The notes under the pieces are model-generated. The model had not been told where the DNA came from and did no database searches. It saw nothing but the letters and a program-made list of their open reading frames with translations. A stretch of DNA of 64,000 bases from Streptomyces hyaluromycini (GTDB taxonomy: Bacteria > Actinomycetota > Actinomycetes > Streptomycetales > Streptomycetaceae), in contig NZ_BCFL01000023.1 in the NCBI RefSeq assembly GCF_002217755.1, forward strand, positions 186,001 through 250,000, in the 5' to 3' direction. Made by a program: the position numbers and the translations under genes. Below are positions 44,203 through 52,524 of this stretch, in pieces; the stretch's first letter is position 1; each line of letters begins with the position of its first letter.

Positions 44203-45561
44203 TCAGGCCGCCCGGCGGGCCTGTCCCCGGTGGTCGCGGATGATGTCCGCGTACCGGCGGCCGCTGCCCTTGATCGTGCGGACCTGGGTGCGGTAGTCGA
44301 CGTGGACCAGGCCGAAGCGCTTGTTGTAGCCGTACGCCCACTCGAAGTTGTCCAGCAGCGACCAGGCGAAGTAGCCGGCCAGCGGAGCCCCCTTGCGGGC
44401 CGCCGAGGCGCAGGCCGCGAGGTGGCCGACCAGGTACTCCTGGCGCTCGGGGTCGTCGACGGTGCCGTCGGGGCGGACCACGTCCGGGTAGGCGGAGCCG
44501 TTCTCGGTGACGTAGAGCTTGCGGGCGCCGTACTCCTCGGTGAGGCGCAGCAGCAGCGTCTCGATGCCGCTCGCGTCGATCTCCCAGTCCATGCCGGTGC
44601 GCGGGACGTCGGGGCGGCGCACCGAACGGGCGTACGGGGCGGGGCCCTTCGGGTCGTCCTCGATGTAGGCCGGGAAGTAGTAGTTCAGGCCCAGCCAGTC
44701 GAGCGGAGTGGCGATGGTCGCCAGGTCGCCCGGCCGCTCGGGGAGTTCGACGCCGTAGGTCTCGACCATGTCGGCCGGGAAGCCGCGGCCGTGCACCGGG
44801 TCCAGCCACCAGCGGTTGACGTGCCCGTCGTGGCGGCGGACGGCGGCCGCGTCCTCGGGGCGGTCCGTGGCGGCGAACACGGTGGAGAGGTTGTTCACGA
44901 TGCCGACCTCGGCGCCGGGCGCGGCGGCGCGGATCGCCTGGGCGGCCAGACCGTGGCCGAGGAGCAGGTGGTAGGAGGCCCGGACGGCGGCCGTCAGGTC
45001 GGTCCAGCCGGGGGCCATCTTGCCCTCCAGGTGGCCGATCCAGGCCGAGCAGGAGGGCTCGTTGAGGGTGGTCCAGTGCCGGACGCGGTCGCCGAGGCGT
45101 TCGGCGACGACAGAGGCGTACGCGGCGAAGTGCTCGGCGGTCGCCCGCTCGGGCCAGCCGCCCCGGTCCTGGAGGGCCTGCGGCAGGTCCCAGTGGTACA
45201 GGGTGACCGACGGGGTGATGCCGGCCGCCAGCAGGGCGTCGATCAACTCGTCGTAGAAGTCGAGGCCCTTGGCGTTGACCGGGCCGTCACCGCCGGGCAC
45301 TACGCGCGGCCAGGCGACCGACAGCCGGTAGGCGTTCGCGCCCAGTTGCCGCATCAGGCCGATGTCCTCGCGCCAGCGGTGGTAGTGGTCGCACGCGACG
45401 TCGCCGTTGTCGTCGCCCGCGATCTTCCCCGGGGTGTGCGAGAAGGTGTCCCAGATGGAGGGTGCACGGCCGTCCTCGGCGACGGCTCCCTCGATCTGGT
45501 ACGCCGCTGTTGCCGTGCCCCACAGGAAGTCGTGCGGGAGGGCGGCGAGGTCGATGGTCAC
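44203..45561 (-). CDS. beta-glucosidase, GH1
   Basis: Cytoplasmic beta-glucosidase of 452 residues. The GTG at 45561 is chosen because AAGGGA precedes it; a GTG at 45591, overlapping the permease stop, is also open. The acid/base Glu168 is in TLNEPS and the nucleophile Glu353 in YVTENG. FLWGTATAAYQIEGA is the standard N-terminal signature, and WSLLDNFEWAYGY the +1/-1 site. It hydrolyses oligosaccharides brought in by the adjacent importer. Confidence 0.92.
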   Translation of the reverse strand: MTIDLAALPHDFLWGTATAAYQIEGAVAEDGRAPSIWDTFSHTPGKIAGDDNGDVACDHYHRWREDIGLMRQLGANAYRLSVAWPRVVPGGDGPVNAKGLDFYDELIDALLAAGITPSVTLYHWDLPQALQDRGGWPERATAEHFAAYASVVAERLGDRVRHWTTLNEPSCSAWIGHLEGKMAPGWTDLTAAVRASYHLLLGHGLAAQAIRAAAPGAEVGIVNNLSTVFAATDRPEDAAAVRRHDGHVNRWWLDPVHGRGFPADMVETYGVELPERPGDLATIATPLDWLGLNYYFPAYIEDDPKGPAPYARSVRRPDVPRTGMDWEIDASGIETLLLRLTEEYGARKLYVTENGSAYPDVVRPDGTVDDPERQEYLVGHLAACASAARKGAPLAGYFAWSLLDNFEWAYGYNKRFGLVHVDYRTQVRTIKGSGRRYADIIRDHRGQARRAA

Positions 45562-45587
45562 GAAATTCCCTTCGGAACTGGGTGGGT

Positions 45588-46448
45588 TCACTTCACGGCG
45601 CCGGCGGTCAGCCCGGCGACGAGGTAGCGCTGCAGGAGCAGGAAGCCGGCCACGACGGGGACGCTCACCACCAGTGAGGCGGCCATGATCTGGTTCCAGT
45701 ACACGTCGTTGAGCGTGGAGTAGCCCTGGAGGCCGACGGCCAGCGTGCGGGTGGTGTCGTTGGTCATCACCGACGCGAACAGCACCTCGCCCCAGGCGGT
45801 CATGAAGGCGTAGACGGCGACCGCGACGATGCCGGGGATCGCGGCGGGTACGACGATCCGCAGCAGCGCGCCGAGCGGCCCGCAGCCGTCGACCAGCGCC
45901 GCCTCGTCCAGGTCCCTCGGCACCGAGTCGAAGTACCCGATCAGCATCCAGATCGAGAACGGCAGGGAGAAGGTCAGGTAGGTGAGGATCAGGCCGCCGC
46001 GGGAGCCGAACAGGGCGATGCCGGTGGCGTTGCCGATGTTGACGTACAGGAGGAACAGCGGGAGCAGGAAGAGGATGCCCGGGAACATCTGGGTGGAGAG
46101 CACGGTGACCGTGAAGACGCGCTTGCCGCGGAACTCGTAACGGCTGACCGCGTAGGCGGCGAACACCGCGACGACGACCGAGCAGACCGTCGCCGCGACC
46201 GACACGATCAGCGAGTTCACGAAGTACTTGGCGAGCGGGACCGTCGACCAGATGTCGATGTACGGGCGGATGGTCAGCCCGCTCGGCAGCCAGCGGAACT
46301 TGCCGGTGACGTCCGCGAGGGGCTTAAGCGAGCTGGAGATCATCACGTACACGGGGATCAGCACGAACCCGGTGAGCAGCGTGAGGAAGATCCGCCGGGA
46401 CCAGAGGAAGGACCGCGGCGGGGCCATCGGCGAGCTGGGGCTAGACAT
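45588..46448 (-). CDS. sugar ABC transporter permease (MalG type)
   Basis: Permease of 286 residues with six helices. The EAA loop is LDEAALVDGCGPLGALLRIVVPAAIPG and the C-terminus LVAGLTAGAVK is the MalG ending. It overlaps the upstream permease by 8 bp. Part of the beta-glucan importer with no ATPase gene nearby. Confidence 0.92.
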   Translation of the reverse strand: MSSPSSPMAPPRSFLWSRRIFLTLLTGFVLIPVYVMISSSLKPLADVTGKFRWLPSGLTIRPYIDIWSTVPLAKYFVNSLIVSVAATVCSVVVAVFAAYAVSRYEFRGKRVFTVTVLSTQMFPGILFLLPLFLLYVNIGNATGIALFGSRGGLILTYLTFSLPFSIWMLIGYFDSVPRDLDEAALVDGCGPLGALLRIVVPAAIPGIVAVAVYAFMTAWGEVLFASVMTNDTTRTLAVGLQGYSTLNDVYWNQIMAASLVVSVPVVAGFLLLQRYLVAGLTAGAVK

Positions 46449-47433
46449 CGGCGGTCCTCCGTCCGCGTGAGGTGAACACCAGGTACACGCCGGTCACCAC
46501 CAGCAGGAAGAGCAGCAGGAGCACGGACATGGCCGAGCCGGTGCCGAAGTTCCAGGTGACGAAGGAGGCCTGGTAGATGTGGACCGAGATGAGGTCGGCG
46601 GCCTCCGGGGCGGACTTGCCGAACAGGACGTACGGCGTGTTGAAGTCGTTGAACGTCCACAGGAACAGGACCAGGACCAGCACCTGGTTGACCGGGCGCA
46701 GCGACGGCAGAGTGATCCGGCGGATCTGCTGCCACATCCCGGCACCGTCCAGGGCGGCCGCCTCGTACAGCTCCCTCGGGATGTTCTGCAGTCCGGCCAT
46801 CACGATCAGGAAGGCGAACGGCCAGCCCTTCCACACCGACACGGTCAGCAGGGCGTAGAAGCTGTTGTCGCCGATCAGCCAGAAGGACGGCTTGTCGGTG
46901 AGGTGCAGCTGGTCGTGCAGGACGTGGTTCACCAGGCCGTTGTCGTGCTGGAACATGAACACCCAGGTGATGACGGCCGCGTAGACCGGCAGCGCGTACG
47001 GCACCAGGAACAGGGCCCGCAGCAGGCCCCGGCCGCGGAAGGTGTCCTGCATGAACACCGCGGCCGCGGTGCCGATCAGCCAGCACAGGCCGACCGAGAG
47101 CAGGGTGAAGCTGACGGTGACGAAGAAGGAGTGCAACAGGGCTTTGCCGACCGGGGCGTTGAACTCGACCGACGTCTTGTAGTTGTCGAACGCGGCCCAG
47201 GGGGCGGTGGTCCAGTCGCGGATGTAGAACTGGGTGAGCTCCTTGAAGCTCATCACGACGCCGATGACCATCGGGATGAGATGGACGAGGAGTTCGAGCA
47301 GCAGGGCGGGCAGGAGCAGCAGGTACGGCAGTCCGATCCGGCGGATCCGCCCGGGACGGCGGCCCGAGCCGCCCGCCGTCCCGGAGGGGTTCGCACGCAC
47401 CGGCTCTTGCACAGCGGTGGTGGTGGTCGTCAT
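46441..47433 (-). CDS. sugar ABC transporter permease (MalF type)
   Basis: Permease of 330 residues. The ATG at 47433 is chosen since the frame upstream is antisense-like. A basic N-terminus precedes IGLPYLLLLPALLLELLVHLIPMVIG; the EAA loop is YEAAALDGAGMWQQIRRITLPSL. It lies 5 bp after the substrate-binding protein gene in the operon binding protein - MalF - MalG - GH1. Confidence 0.92.
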   Translation of the reverse strand: MTTTTTAVQEPVRANPSGTAGGSGRRPGRIRRIGLPYLLLLPALLLELLVHLIPMVIGVVMSFKELTQFYIRDWTTAPWAAFDNYKTSVEFNAPVGKALLHSFFVTVSFTLLSVGLCWLIGTAAAVFMQDTFRGRGLLRALFLVPYALPVYAAVITWVFMFQHDNGLVNHVLHDQLHLTDKPSFWLIGDNSFYALLTVSVWKGWPFAFLIVMAGLQNIPRELYEAAALDGAGMWQQIRRITLPSLRPVNQVLVLVLFLWTFNDFNTPYVLFGKSAPEAADLISVHIYQASFVTWNFGTGSAMSVLLLLFLLVVTGVYLVFTSRGRRTADV

Positions 47434-47438
47434 CGCGT

Positions 47439-48755
47439 TCAGGCCGCCGGCATCTGCTGCTGGGCCTTCTCCAGTTCGGCCTTCACGGAGTCGGTGGTGA
47501 CGGCCTTTCCGGCGGCCACGGCGGCGAACAGGTTCTTCACGGCCGTGCCGACGGTCGTCTCGAACTGCGACTCCGAGGCCACCTGGGGCAGGGCCGAGGC
47601 GCTGGTGGCGAGGGTGTTCTTCAGGACGGAGTTGGCCGGGGTGTTGAAGGCCGCGTCCTCCTGGGCGGTCTTGACCGGCGGGATGGAGCTGTAGGCGGTG
47701 TTGAGGATCTTCTGCTCGTCGTCGCTGGTCATGAACTTCACGAACTTGGTGGCGCCGTCGAGGTTCTTGGTGTTCTTGAAGACCGCCAGGTTGATGCCGG
47801 CGACCATCGAGTTGACCTGGGTGCCGGTGCCGGGGGTGCCGGACTGCACGGGCACCGGGGCGATGCCGTAGTCGCTGTCGGGCATGCCCTGCGACTTGAG
47901 GTTCGCGGACGCCGACTGCCACAGCAGCATGGCCTGCTTGCCCTTGGCGAAGTCGCTCACCGACTGGTTCTGCGCGTACTCGGCGTCGCCGGTCGGGATG
48001 ACCTTGTCCTTGGCCATCAGGTCGACGTACTGCTTGACCGCGGCGACGATGTTGTCGTTGGTGAAGTCCGGCTTGCCGTCGGAGGTGAAGAAGTCGGCGC
48101 CGTGCTGCTTGGCGAAGACGAAGGTGTGGTGGATGTTCTCCGAGACGTTGCCGCCCTCGGCGCCGAGCACCGACTTGCCCTTGGCGGATATCTTCTTGCC
48201 GTCGGCGATCAGCTCGTCCCAGGTGACCGGGGGCTTGGCGATACCGGCGTCGGCGAAGATCTTCTTGTTGTAGTAGAGCGCGTACGCCATCGAGTACAGC
48301 GGTACGGCCGCCGGGTCCTTGCCCTCGGCGCCCGTGGAGCCGAGCGCGGAGTCGACGAACCGGTCCTTGCCGCCGATCTTGGCGAAGTTCTTGGCGTCCC
48401 AGGGCAGCAGTGCGCCGGTCGCCTGGAGCGAGGCGCTCCAGGTGTTGCCGATGTTCAGCACGTCGGGGCCCTGGCCGGAGGTGGTCGCGGTGAGGATCCG
48501 GTTGAGCAGGTCCGACCAGGGCACGACCTCCAGCTTGACCTTGATGCCGGTCTGCTTCTGGAACTTGTCGAGTTCCGGCTGGAGTACCTTCTTGTCGATC
48601 TCGATGCTGGCACCCTGGTTGGAGGCCCAGTAGGTGAGCGTCTTCGGGGAGTCGTTGGACCCGCCCCCGGTGGACGAACCGCCACCGCAGGCCGTGGCCG
48701 CGAGGGCGAGAGACATGGTGACGGCGCCTACGGCCGCGGCTCGGATGCTGCGCAT
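47439..48755 (-). CDS. sugar ABC transporter substrate-binding lipoprotein
   Basis: Extracellular lipoprotein of 438 residues. The signal peptide ends in a lipobox with Cys23 (LAATACGGG) followed by a Gly/Ser linker. The body is a family 1 solute-binding fold (LTYWASNQGASIEIDKKVLQPELDKF, GPDVLNIGNTWSASLQATGALLPWD). It is the first gene of the beta-glucan importer operon. Cargo inferred as glucan oligosaccharide from the linked GH16 and GH1. Confidence 0.9.
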   Translation of the reverse strand: MRSIRAAAVGAVTMSLALAATACGGGSSTGGGSNDSPKTLTYWASNQGASIEIDKKVLQPELDKFQKQTGIKVKLEVVPWSDLLNRILTATTSGQGPDVLNIGNTWSASLQATGALLPWDAKNFAKIGGKDRFVDSALGSTGAEGKDPAAVPLYSMAYALYYNKKIFADAGIAKPPVTWDELIADGKKISAKGKSVLGAEGGNVSENIHHTFVFAKQHGADFFTSDGKPDFTNDNIVAAVKQYVDLMAKDKVIPTGDAEYAQNQSVSDFAKGKQAMLLWQSASANLKSQGMPDSDYGIAPVPVQSGTPGTGTQVNSMVAGINLAVFKNTKNLDGATKFVKFMTSDDEQKILNTAYSSIPPVKTAQEDAAFNTPANSVLKNTLATSASALPQVASESQFETTVGTAVKNLFAAVAAGKAVTTDSVKAELEKAQQQMPAA

Positions 48756-48868
48756 GGCTCCAGCTGTGCCTTTCCGGGAGTCGAGAACCCCGAGAGGGCT
48801 TCGCGAAGGCCGGCGCCCGCGAGTGCGGATGCCGAGACCGACGTTCGGCTTCCGAAGCCCCTCATGGC

Positions 48869-48890
48869 TTAATTTAGGACGTGAGTTAAT
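48869..48890. promoter_or_regulatory. AT-rich candidate operator of beta-glucan operon
   Basis: TTAATTTAGGACGTGAGTTAA stands out as AT-rich in a GC-rich background, with TTAA at both ends, about 115 bp before the binding-protein start. I see no CebR box (TGGGAGCGCTCCCA type) here, so another regulator is expected. Confidence 0.35.
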
Positions 48891-49133
48891 CCTCGGAAGG
48901 CTGGCTCGTCAAGGGATCCGGCACGGGTATCCGTGCAGGCAGGCCGGGGAACAGCCGGTTCCGGGGCGGTGGTGCGGCCGTGCCCGGCTGTGTGACCTGG
49001 GCCGGAGCCGGGTGACCTGCGCGGTGCGGGGCCGGACGCCGTTCCACAACGGTTGTGTTTCGACGGCCGATTGCGGGCGGCGTGGGCGGGGGTGGGGTGA
49101 GGTGAGGTGAGGTACAGAGCACGACGGCGGTGC

Positions 49134-49345
49134 GGGGTGCCGGGCACGACGGCGGGCCACGGCCGGATGCCGGGCACGACGGCGGGCCACGGCCGGATGC
49201 CGGGCGCGACGGCCGGGGCCGGACGCCCGGCGCAACGGCCGGAGCCGCACGCCCGGCACGACAGCCAGGGCCCGGCGCCCGGCGCAACGGCCGGAGCCGC
49301 ACGCCCGGCACGACAGCCAGGGCCCGCCGCCCGGTGCGACAGCGG
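49134..49345. repeat. GC-rich tandem repeat block
   Basis: Two adjoining repeat types. About 30-bp units based on GCCGGGCACGACGGCGGGCC occur twice at 49138-49200. Longer units of roughly 62-64 bp, containing GGAGCCGCACGCCCGGCACG, occur twice at about 49228-49345. All share the core GCCCGGC.CGAC. They lie just downstream of the EF-G stop codon. Confidence 0.8.
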
Positions 49346-49381
49346 GGGCCGGGGAGGTTGTCCCCGGCCCCCGTGCCGGTG

Positions 49382-51514
49382 TCACCGGGCGGGCGCCGTG
49401 ACCGGGGCCGGAGCCGGCGCGTGGCCGGCCTGGCGGGTGGTGAAGGTGCCCCGGCCCCGGGTGCGGCCGCGCAGCCGTGTCGCGTAGCCGAACAGCTCGG
49501 CCAGCGGCACGGTGGCGGTGAGCACCGCCTCGCCGCCCCGGGCCGCGGAACCGGTGACCCGGCCGCGCCGGGCGGCCAGGTCGCCGAGCACGCCGCCCAC
49601 CGCGTCCTCGGGCACGGTGACCGTGACCTCGGCGACCGGCTCCAGGAGCGTCATCGCGCAGGCTCGCAGGGCCTCCCGGAGGCCGAGCCGGCCCGCCGTG
49701 CGGAACGCCGTGTCGGAGGAGTCCTTCACGTGCGTCGAGCCGTCGGTCAGGGTGACCCGCAGCCCCGTGACCGGATGCCCGCCGAGGGGACCCTCGGCGA
49801 GGGCGTCCCGGCAGCCGGCCTCGACCGCACGCACGTACTCCTGCGGCACCCGGCCGCCGACGACCGCGGACCGGAACTCGAAGCCGCCCTCCCGACCGCC
49901 TTCGCGCCCGCCCTCGCGCCCGCCCTCGCGCCCGCCTTCCTGCCCGCCCTCGTGCCCGAGGGGTTCGACGTCCAGGACGACGTGCGCGAACTGCCCCGCC
50001 CCGCCGGTCTGGTGGACGTGCCGGTAGACGAAGCCGGTCACCCCGCGGGCCACGGTCTCCCTGAGGGCGACCCGCGGCCGGCCCACCGTGACCTCGGGCC
50101 CGCCGTCCCGGCGGATCTTCTCCACCGCGACCTCCAGGTGCAGTTCGCCCATTCCGGACAGCACGGTCTGCCCGGTCTCGGGGTCGGTGCGCACCACCAG
50201 CGAGGGGTCCTCCTCGGCCAGCCTGGCCAGCGCCTGCGCCAGCCGGTCGGTGTCGGTACCGCGGCGGGCCTCGACCGCGACCGAGACCACCGGTTCCGCG
50301 GCGACCGGCGGCTCCAGGAGCAGCGGGGCGTCCGGAGCGCACAGCGTGGCGCCGGGGCGGGCCGACTTCAGCCCGGCGACGGCGACGATGTCACCGGCCA
50401 CCGCCCGGTCGAGGGGCTGGTGCCGGTCGGCCATGACACGGAGGATGCGCGCCACGCGTTCGGTACGGCGCGTCGCCGGGTCCCACACGGTGGCTCCTTT
50501 CTCGATCGTGCCCGAGTAGACCCGGACGTGGGTGAGGCGCCCGGTGGCGGTCGCGGTCACCTTGAACGCCAGTGCCGCGAACGGCCCCTCCGGGTCGGCG
50601 GCCCGCCGCTGCTCGGTGCCCTGATGCGTACCGCGCACGGCGGGGACGTCGAGCGGCGAGGGCAGATACGCCACGGCCGCGTCGAGGAGCGGTTCGACGC
50701 CCCGGTTGCGGTAGGCGGAGCCGCACAGGACGACCACGCCCTCGCCGGTCAGGGTGAGGTCGCGCAGGGCGCCGGCCAGGGTGGCGTCGGACAGCCGGCC
50801 GGGCGGCGCGCAGAACTCCTCCAGCGCGGCCGGGTGCAGCGCGGCCACCGCCTCCTCCAGCGTGCGCCGACGCCGCTCGGCCGCCTCCCTCAGCTCCTGC
50901 GGAACGGGCCCCTCCAGCGCCGTACCGCCGTCGTCCGCCCAGACCAGCGCCCGCATGCGCACGAGGTCGACGACGCCGGTGAAGCCGTCCTCCGTGCCGA
51001 TGGGCAGTTGCACGACGAGCGGGGCCGGGTGCAGGCGGCTGCGGATCGACTCGACGGCTCTGTCGAGGTCGGCGCCCGCGCGGTCCAGCTTGTTGACGAA
51101 GGCGATCCTGGGGACGCCGTGCCGGTCGGCCTGCCGCCACACCGACTCGCTCTGCGGCTCGACGCCGGCGACCGCGTCGAAGACGGCGATCGCGCCGTCG
51201 AGGACGCGCAGGGAGCGTTCGACCTCGTCGGCGAAGTCGACGTGGCCGGGTGTGTCGATGAGGTTGACGCGGTGGCCGTTCCAGGCGCAGCTGACGGCCG
51301 CGGCGAAGATGGTGATGCCGCGGTCGCGTTCCTGGGGGTCGAAATCGGTGACGGTGGTGCCGTCGTGGACCTCGCCGCGTTTGTGGATCGTGCCGGTGGC
51401 GAAGAGGATGCGTTCGGTGACGGTGGTCTTTCCGGCGTCGACGTGGGCGAGGATGCCCAGGTTGCGAACGGCGGCGAGAGGGTTGACGGAGTTCGGGTGG
51501 AGTTCGGCGCGCAT
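49382..51514 (-). CDS. fusB: second elongation factor G (FusB-type paralogue)
   Basis: GTPase of 710 residues. The ATG at 51514 gives the EF-G N-terminus; a longer upstream frame is not conserved-looking. G motifs are AHVDAGKTT (residues 23-31), RGITI, DTPGHVDF and NKLDRAGA; domains II-V follow in order. A Gly/Glu repeat (EGGR and EGGQ units) interrupts domain IV at about residues 518-543. Actinomycetes often carry such divergent copies besides FusA. It may act in ribosome recycling, stress or antibiotic tolerance; the exact role is unknown. It stands alone, far from ribosomal protein genes. Confidence 0.85.
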   Translation of the reverse strand: MRAELHPNSVNPLAAVRNLGILAHVDAGKTTVTERILFATGTIHKRGEVHDGTTVTDFDPQERDRGITIFAAAVSCAWNGHRVNLIDTPGHVDFADEVERSLRVLDGAIAVFDAVAGVEPQSESVWRQADRHGVPRIAFVNKLDRAGADLDRAVESIRSRLHPAPLVVQLPIGTEDGFTGVVDLVRMRALVWADDGGTALEGPVPQELREAAERRRRTLEEAVAALHPAALEEFCAPPGRLSDATLAGALRDLTLTGEGVVVLCGSAYRNRGVEPLLDAAVAYLPSPLDVPAVRGTHQGTEQRRAADPEGPFAALAFKVTATATGRLTHVRVYSGTIEKGATVWDPATRRTERVARILRVMADRHQPLDRAVAGDIVAVAGLKSARPGATLCAPDAPLLLEPPVAAEPVVSVAVEARRGTDTDRLAQALARLAEEDPSLVVRTDPETGQTVLSGMGELHLEVAVEKIRRDGGPEVTVGRPRVALRETVARGVTGFVYRHVHQTGGAGQFAHVVLDVEPLGHEGGQEGGREGGREGGREGGREGGFEFRSAVVGGRVPQEYVRAVEAGCRDALAEGPLGGHPVTGLRVTLTDGSTHVKDSSDTAFRTAGRLGLREALRACAMTLLEPVAEVTVTVPEDAVGGVLGDLAARRGRVTGSAARGGEAVLTATVPLAELFGYATRLRGRTRGRGTFTTRQAGHAPAPAPVTAPAR
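49884..49957. repeat. 12-bp coding minisatellite in EF-G gene
   Basis: About six imperfect 12-bp units based on CGCCCGCCCTCG encode the EGGR/EGGQ repeats of the EF-G paralogue, on the minus strand. Units keep the reading frame, so gain or loss changes protein length by four residues. Confidence 0.85.
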
Positions 51515-52524
51515 GGCCCGATGCCTTTCGAATGACGGTTTCCCGGAACGGCTCCGGGAAGGGGCGGCGCAATTTCCCGTGCGGCGAAGTTCACCGGCCA
51601 CGACTGACGGCACGTCAATGCTTGGGCATATGCCGGTAGTTGATTGATCCGGTCGCGCGTCACGGAGTCCGGTGCCGGCCGCGCGGCGGGCACCGGAGGG
51701 ACGGGGACACGAGGATCACCTCGTAGCGGGAACGGGGAGGGACGACGGCGGTGCGATCCCGCATGGTCCTCTCCCCTCATTCGTCCGAACTCGTCACGGC
51801 AAAGCACCTGGACCGCGTTCCGCGGCTACGGTGCGTGATACCGGCCGAGTGTAAGCAGGCGATGCGGGGCGCGGCATTCGGTTTTCGGCTGGCCGCTTCG
51901 ATCCGGCACTTCGGGCACTCCCGGCACTCCCGGCACTTCGCCGGACGCCTCGGCCGGGCACGGCGGCCCGGGGGCCGGGCGGGGATACCGGTTCGTTCCC
52001 TTTTCTCCACTGCTCGGGGAATGAGGCGGCTCGTTGTCCCGACATTTTCCGGACATTCATCTGGCCGGCATCGATAACGCCACGCACCGGGAAGGCGCTT
52101 TCCGGATCGACGGACGGGAGTGGAGGTGTTCACCGGAAGAGACCGCCGCAACTCCAGCGATTGGCCGAAAAACATGCTTTACGGCTCCCACGGGGACATC
52201 GGGGCGCCGATCCACCGCATCGGCGCCGCCGAGCCCGGAAAGGACGTCCGGAACGCCCCGGATCCACATCATCCCGGGTGGCACGGGGAGTGGACCTTCC
52301 GGCACCGGCACAGCGGGAGTTGGTGTGGAACGTGTGTGGACATTCGGTGAAGCACTGCTCTTGGCTGAGAAATTGGGACGCCACCTCGGGTTCCGGCGGG
52401 GCGCGCAATGACCGGGAAGCGGTCAGTCCCGGTGGCCGGTGGACGCTCTACCACTGAACGAGCAGGCCTAATCTGATGCGCGAGCAGGCTGAATGGGCCC
52501 GGAAAACGGACGGATTGGAATCGA
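51515..52524. other. 1-kb gene-poor region
   Basis: GC content is lower than in neighbouring genes and no frame has a recognisable domain. CACTCCCGG-type short repeats lie at about 51916-51940. A tRNA-like piece is present on the minus strand at 52441-52472. Short open frames exist on both strands but have mixed, non-biased codon use, so I call none. The 3' end contains the promoter of the MFS gene. Confidence 0.6.
52441..52472 (-). other. tRNA-like 5' fragment
   Basis: On the minus strand this reads GGCCTGCTCGTTCAGTGG followed by TAGAGC. This matches a tRNA acceptor strand plus D-arm (GTTC...GAGC stem with AGTGGTAGA loop). No matching anticodon stem of 5+7 bases or T-arm GGTTCGA follows, so it is at most a fragment. 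Confidence 0.3.

Larger units (their letters stand above)
48756..49381. other. 626-bp gene-free region
   Basis: This interval holds the importer promoter region with a candidate operator at 48869-48890 and, next to the EF-G gene, a GC-rich repeat block at 49134-49345. I find no convincing coding sequence in it; open frames on both strands are low-complexity Arg/Pro/Gly translations of the repeats. Confidence 0.7.

Noticed and set aside
49134..49345. CRISPR array
   Set aside because: Units are adjacent without unique spacers and differ in length; no cas genes in the window.
52034..52411. 125-codon plus-strand frame in the gene-poor region
   Set aside because: No domain, no strong ribosome site, and codon bias unlike neighbouring genes.
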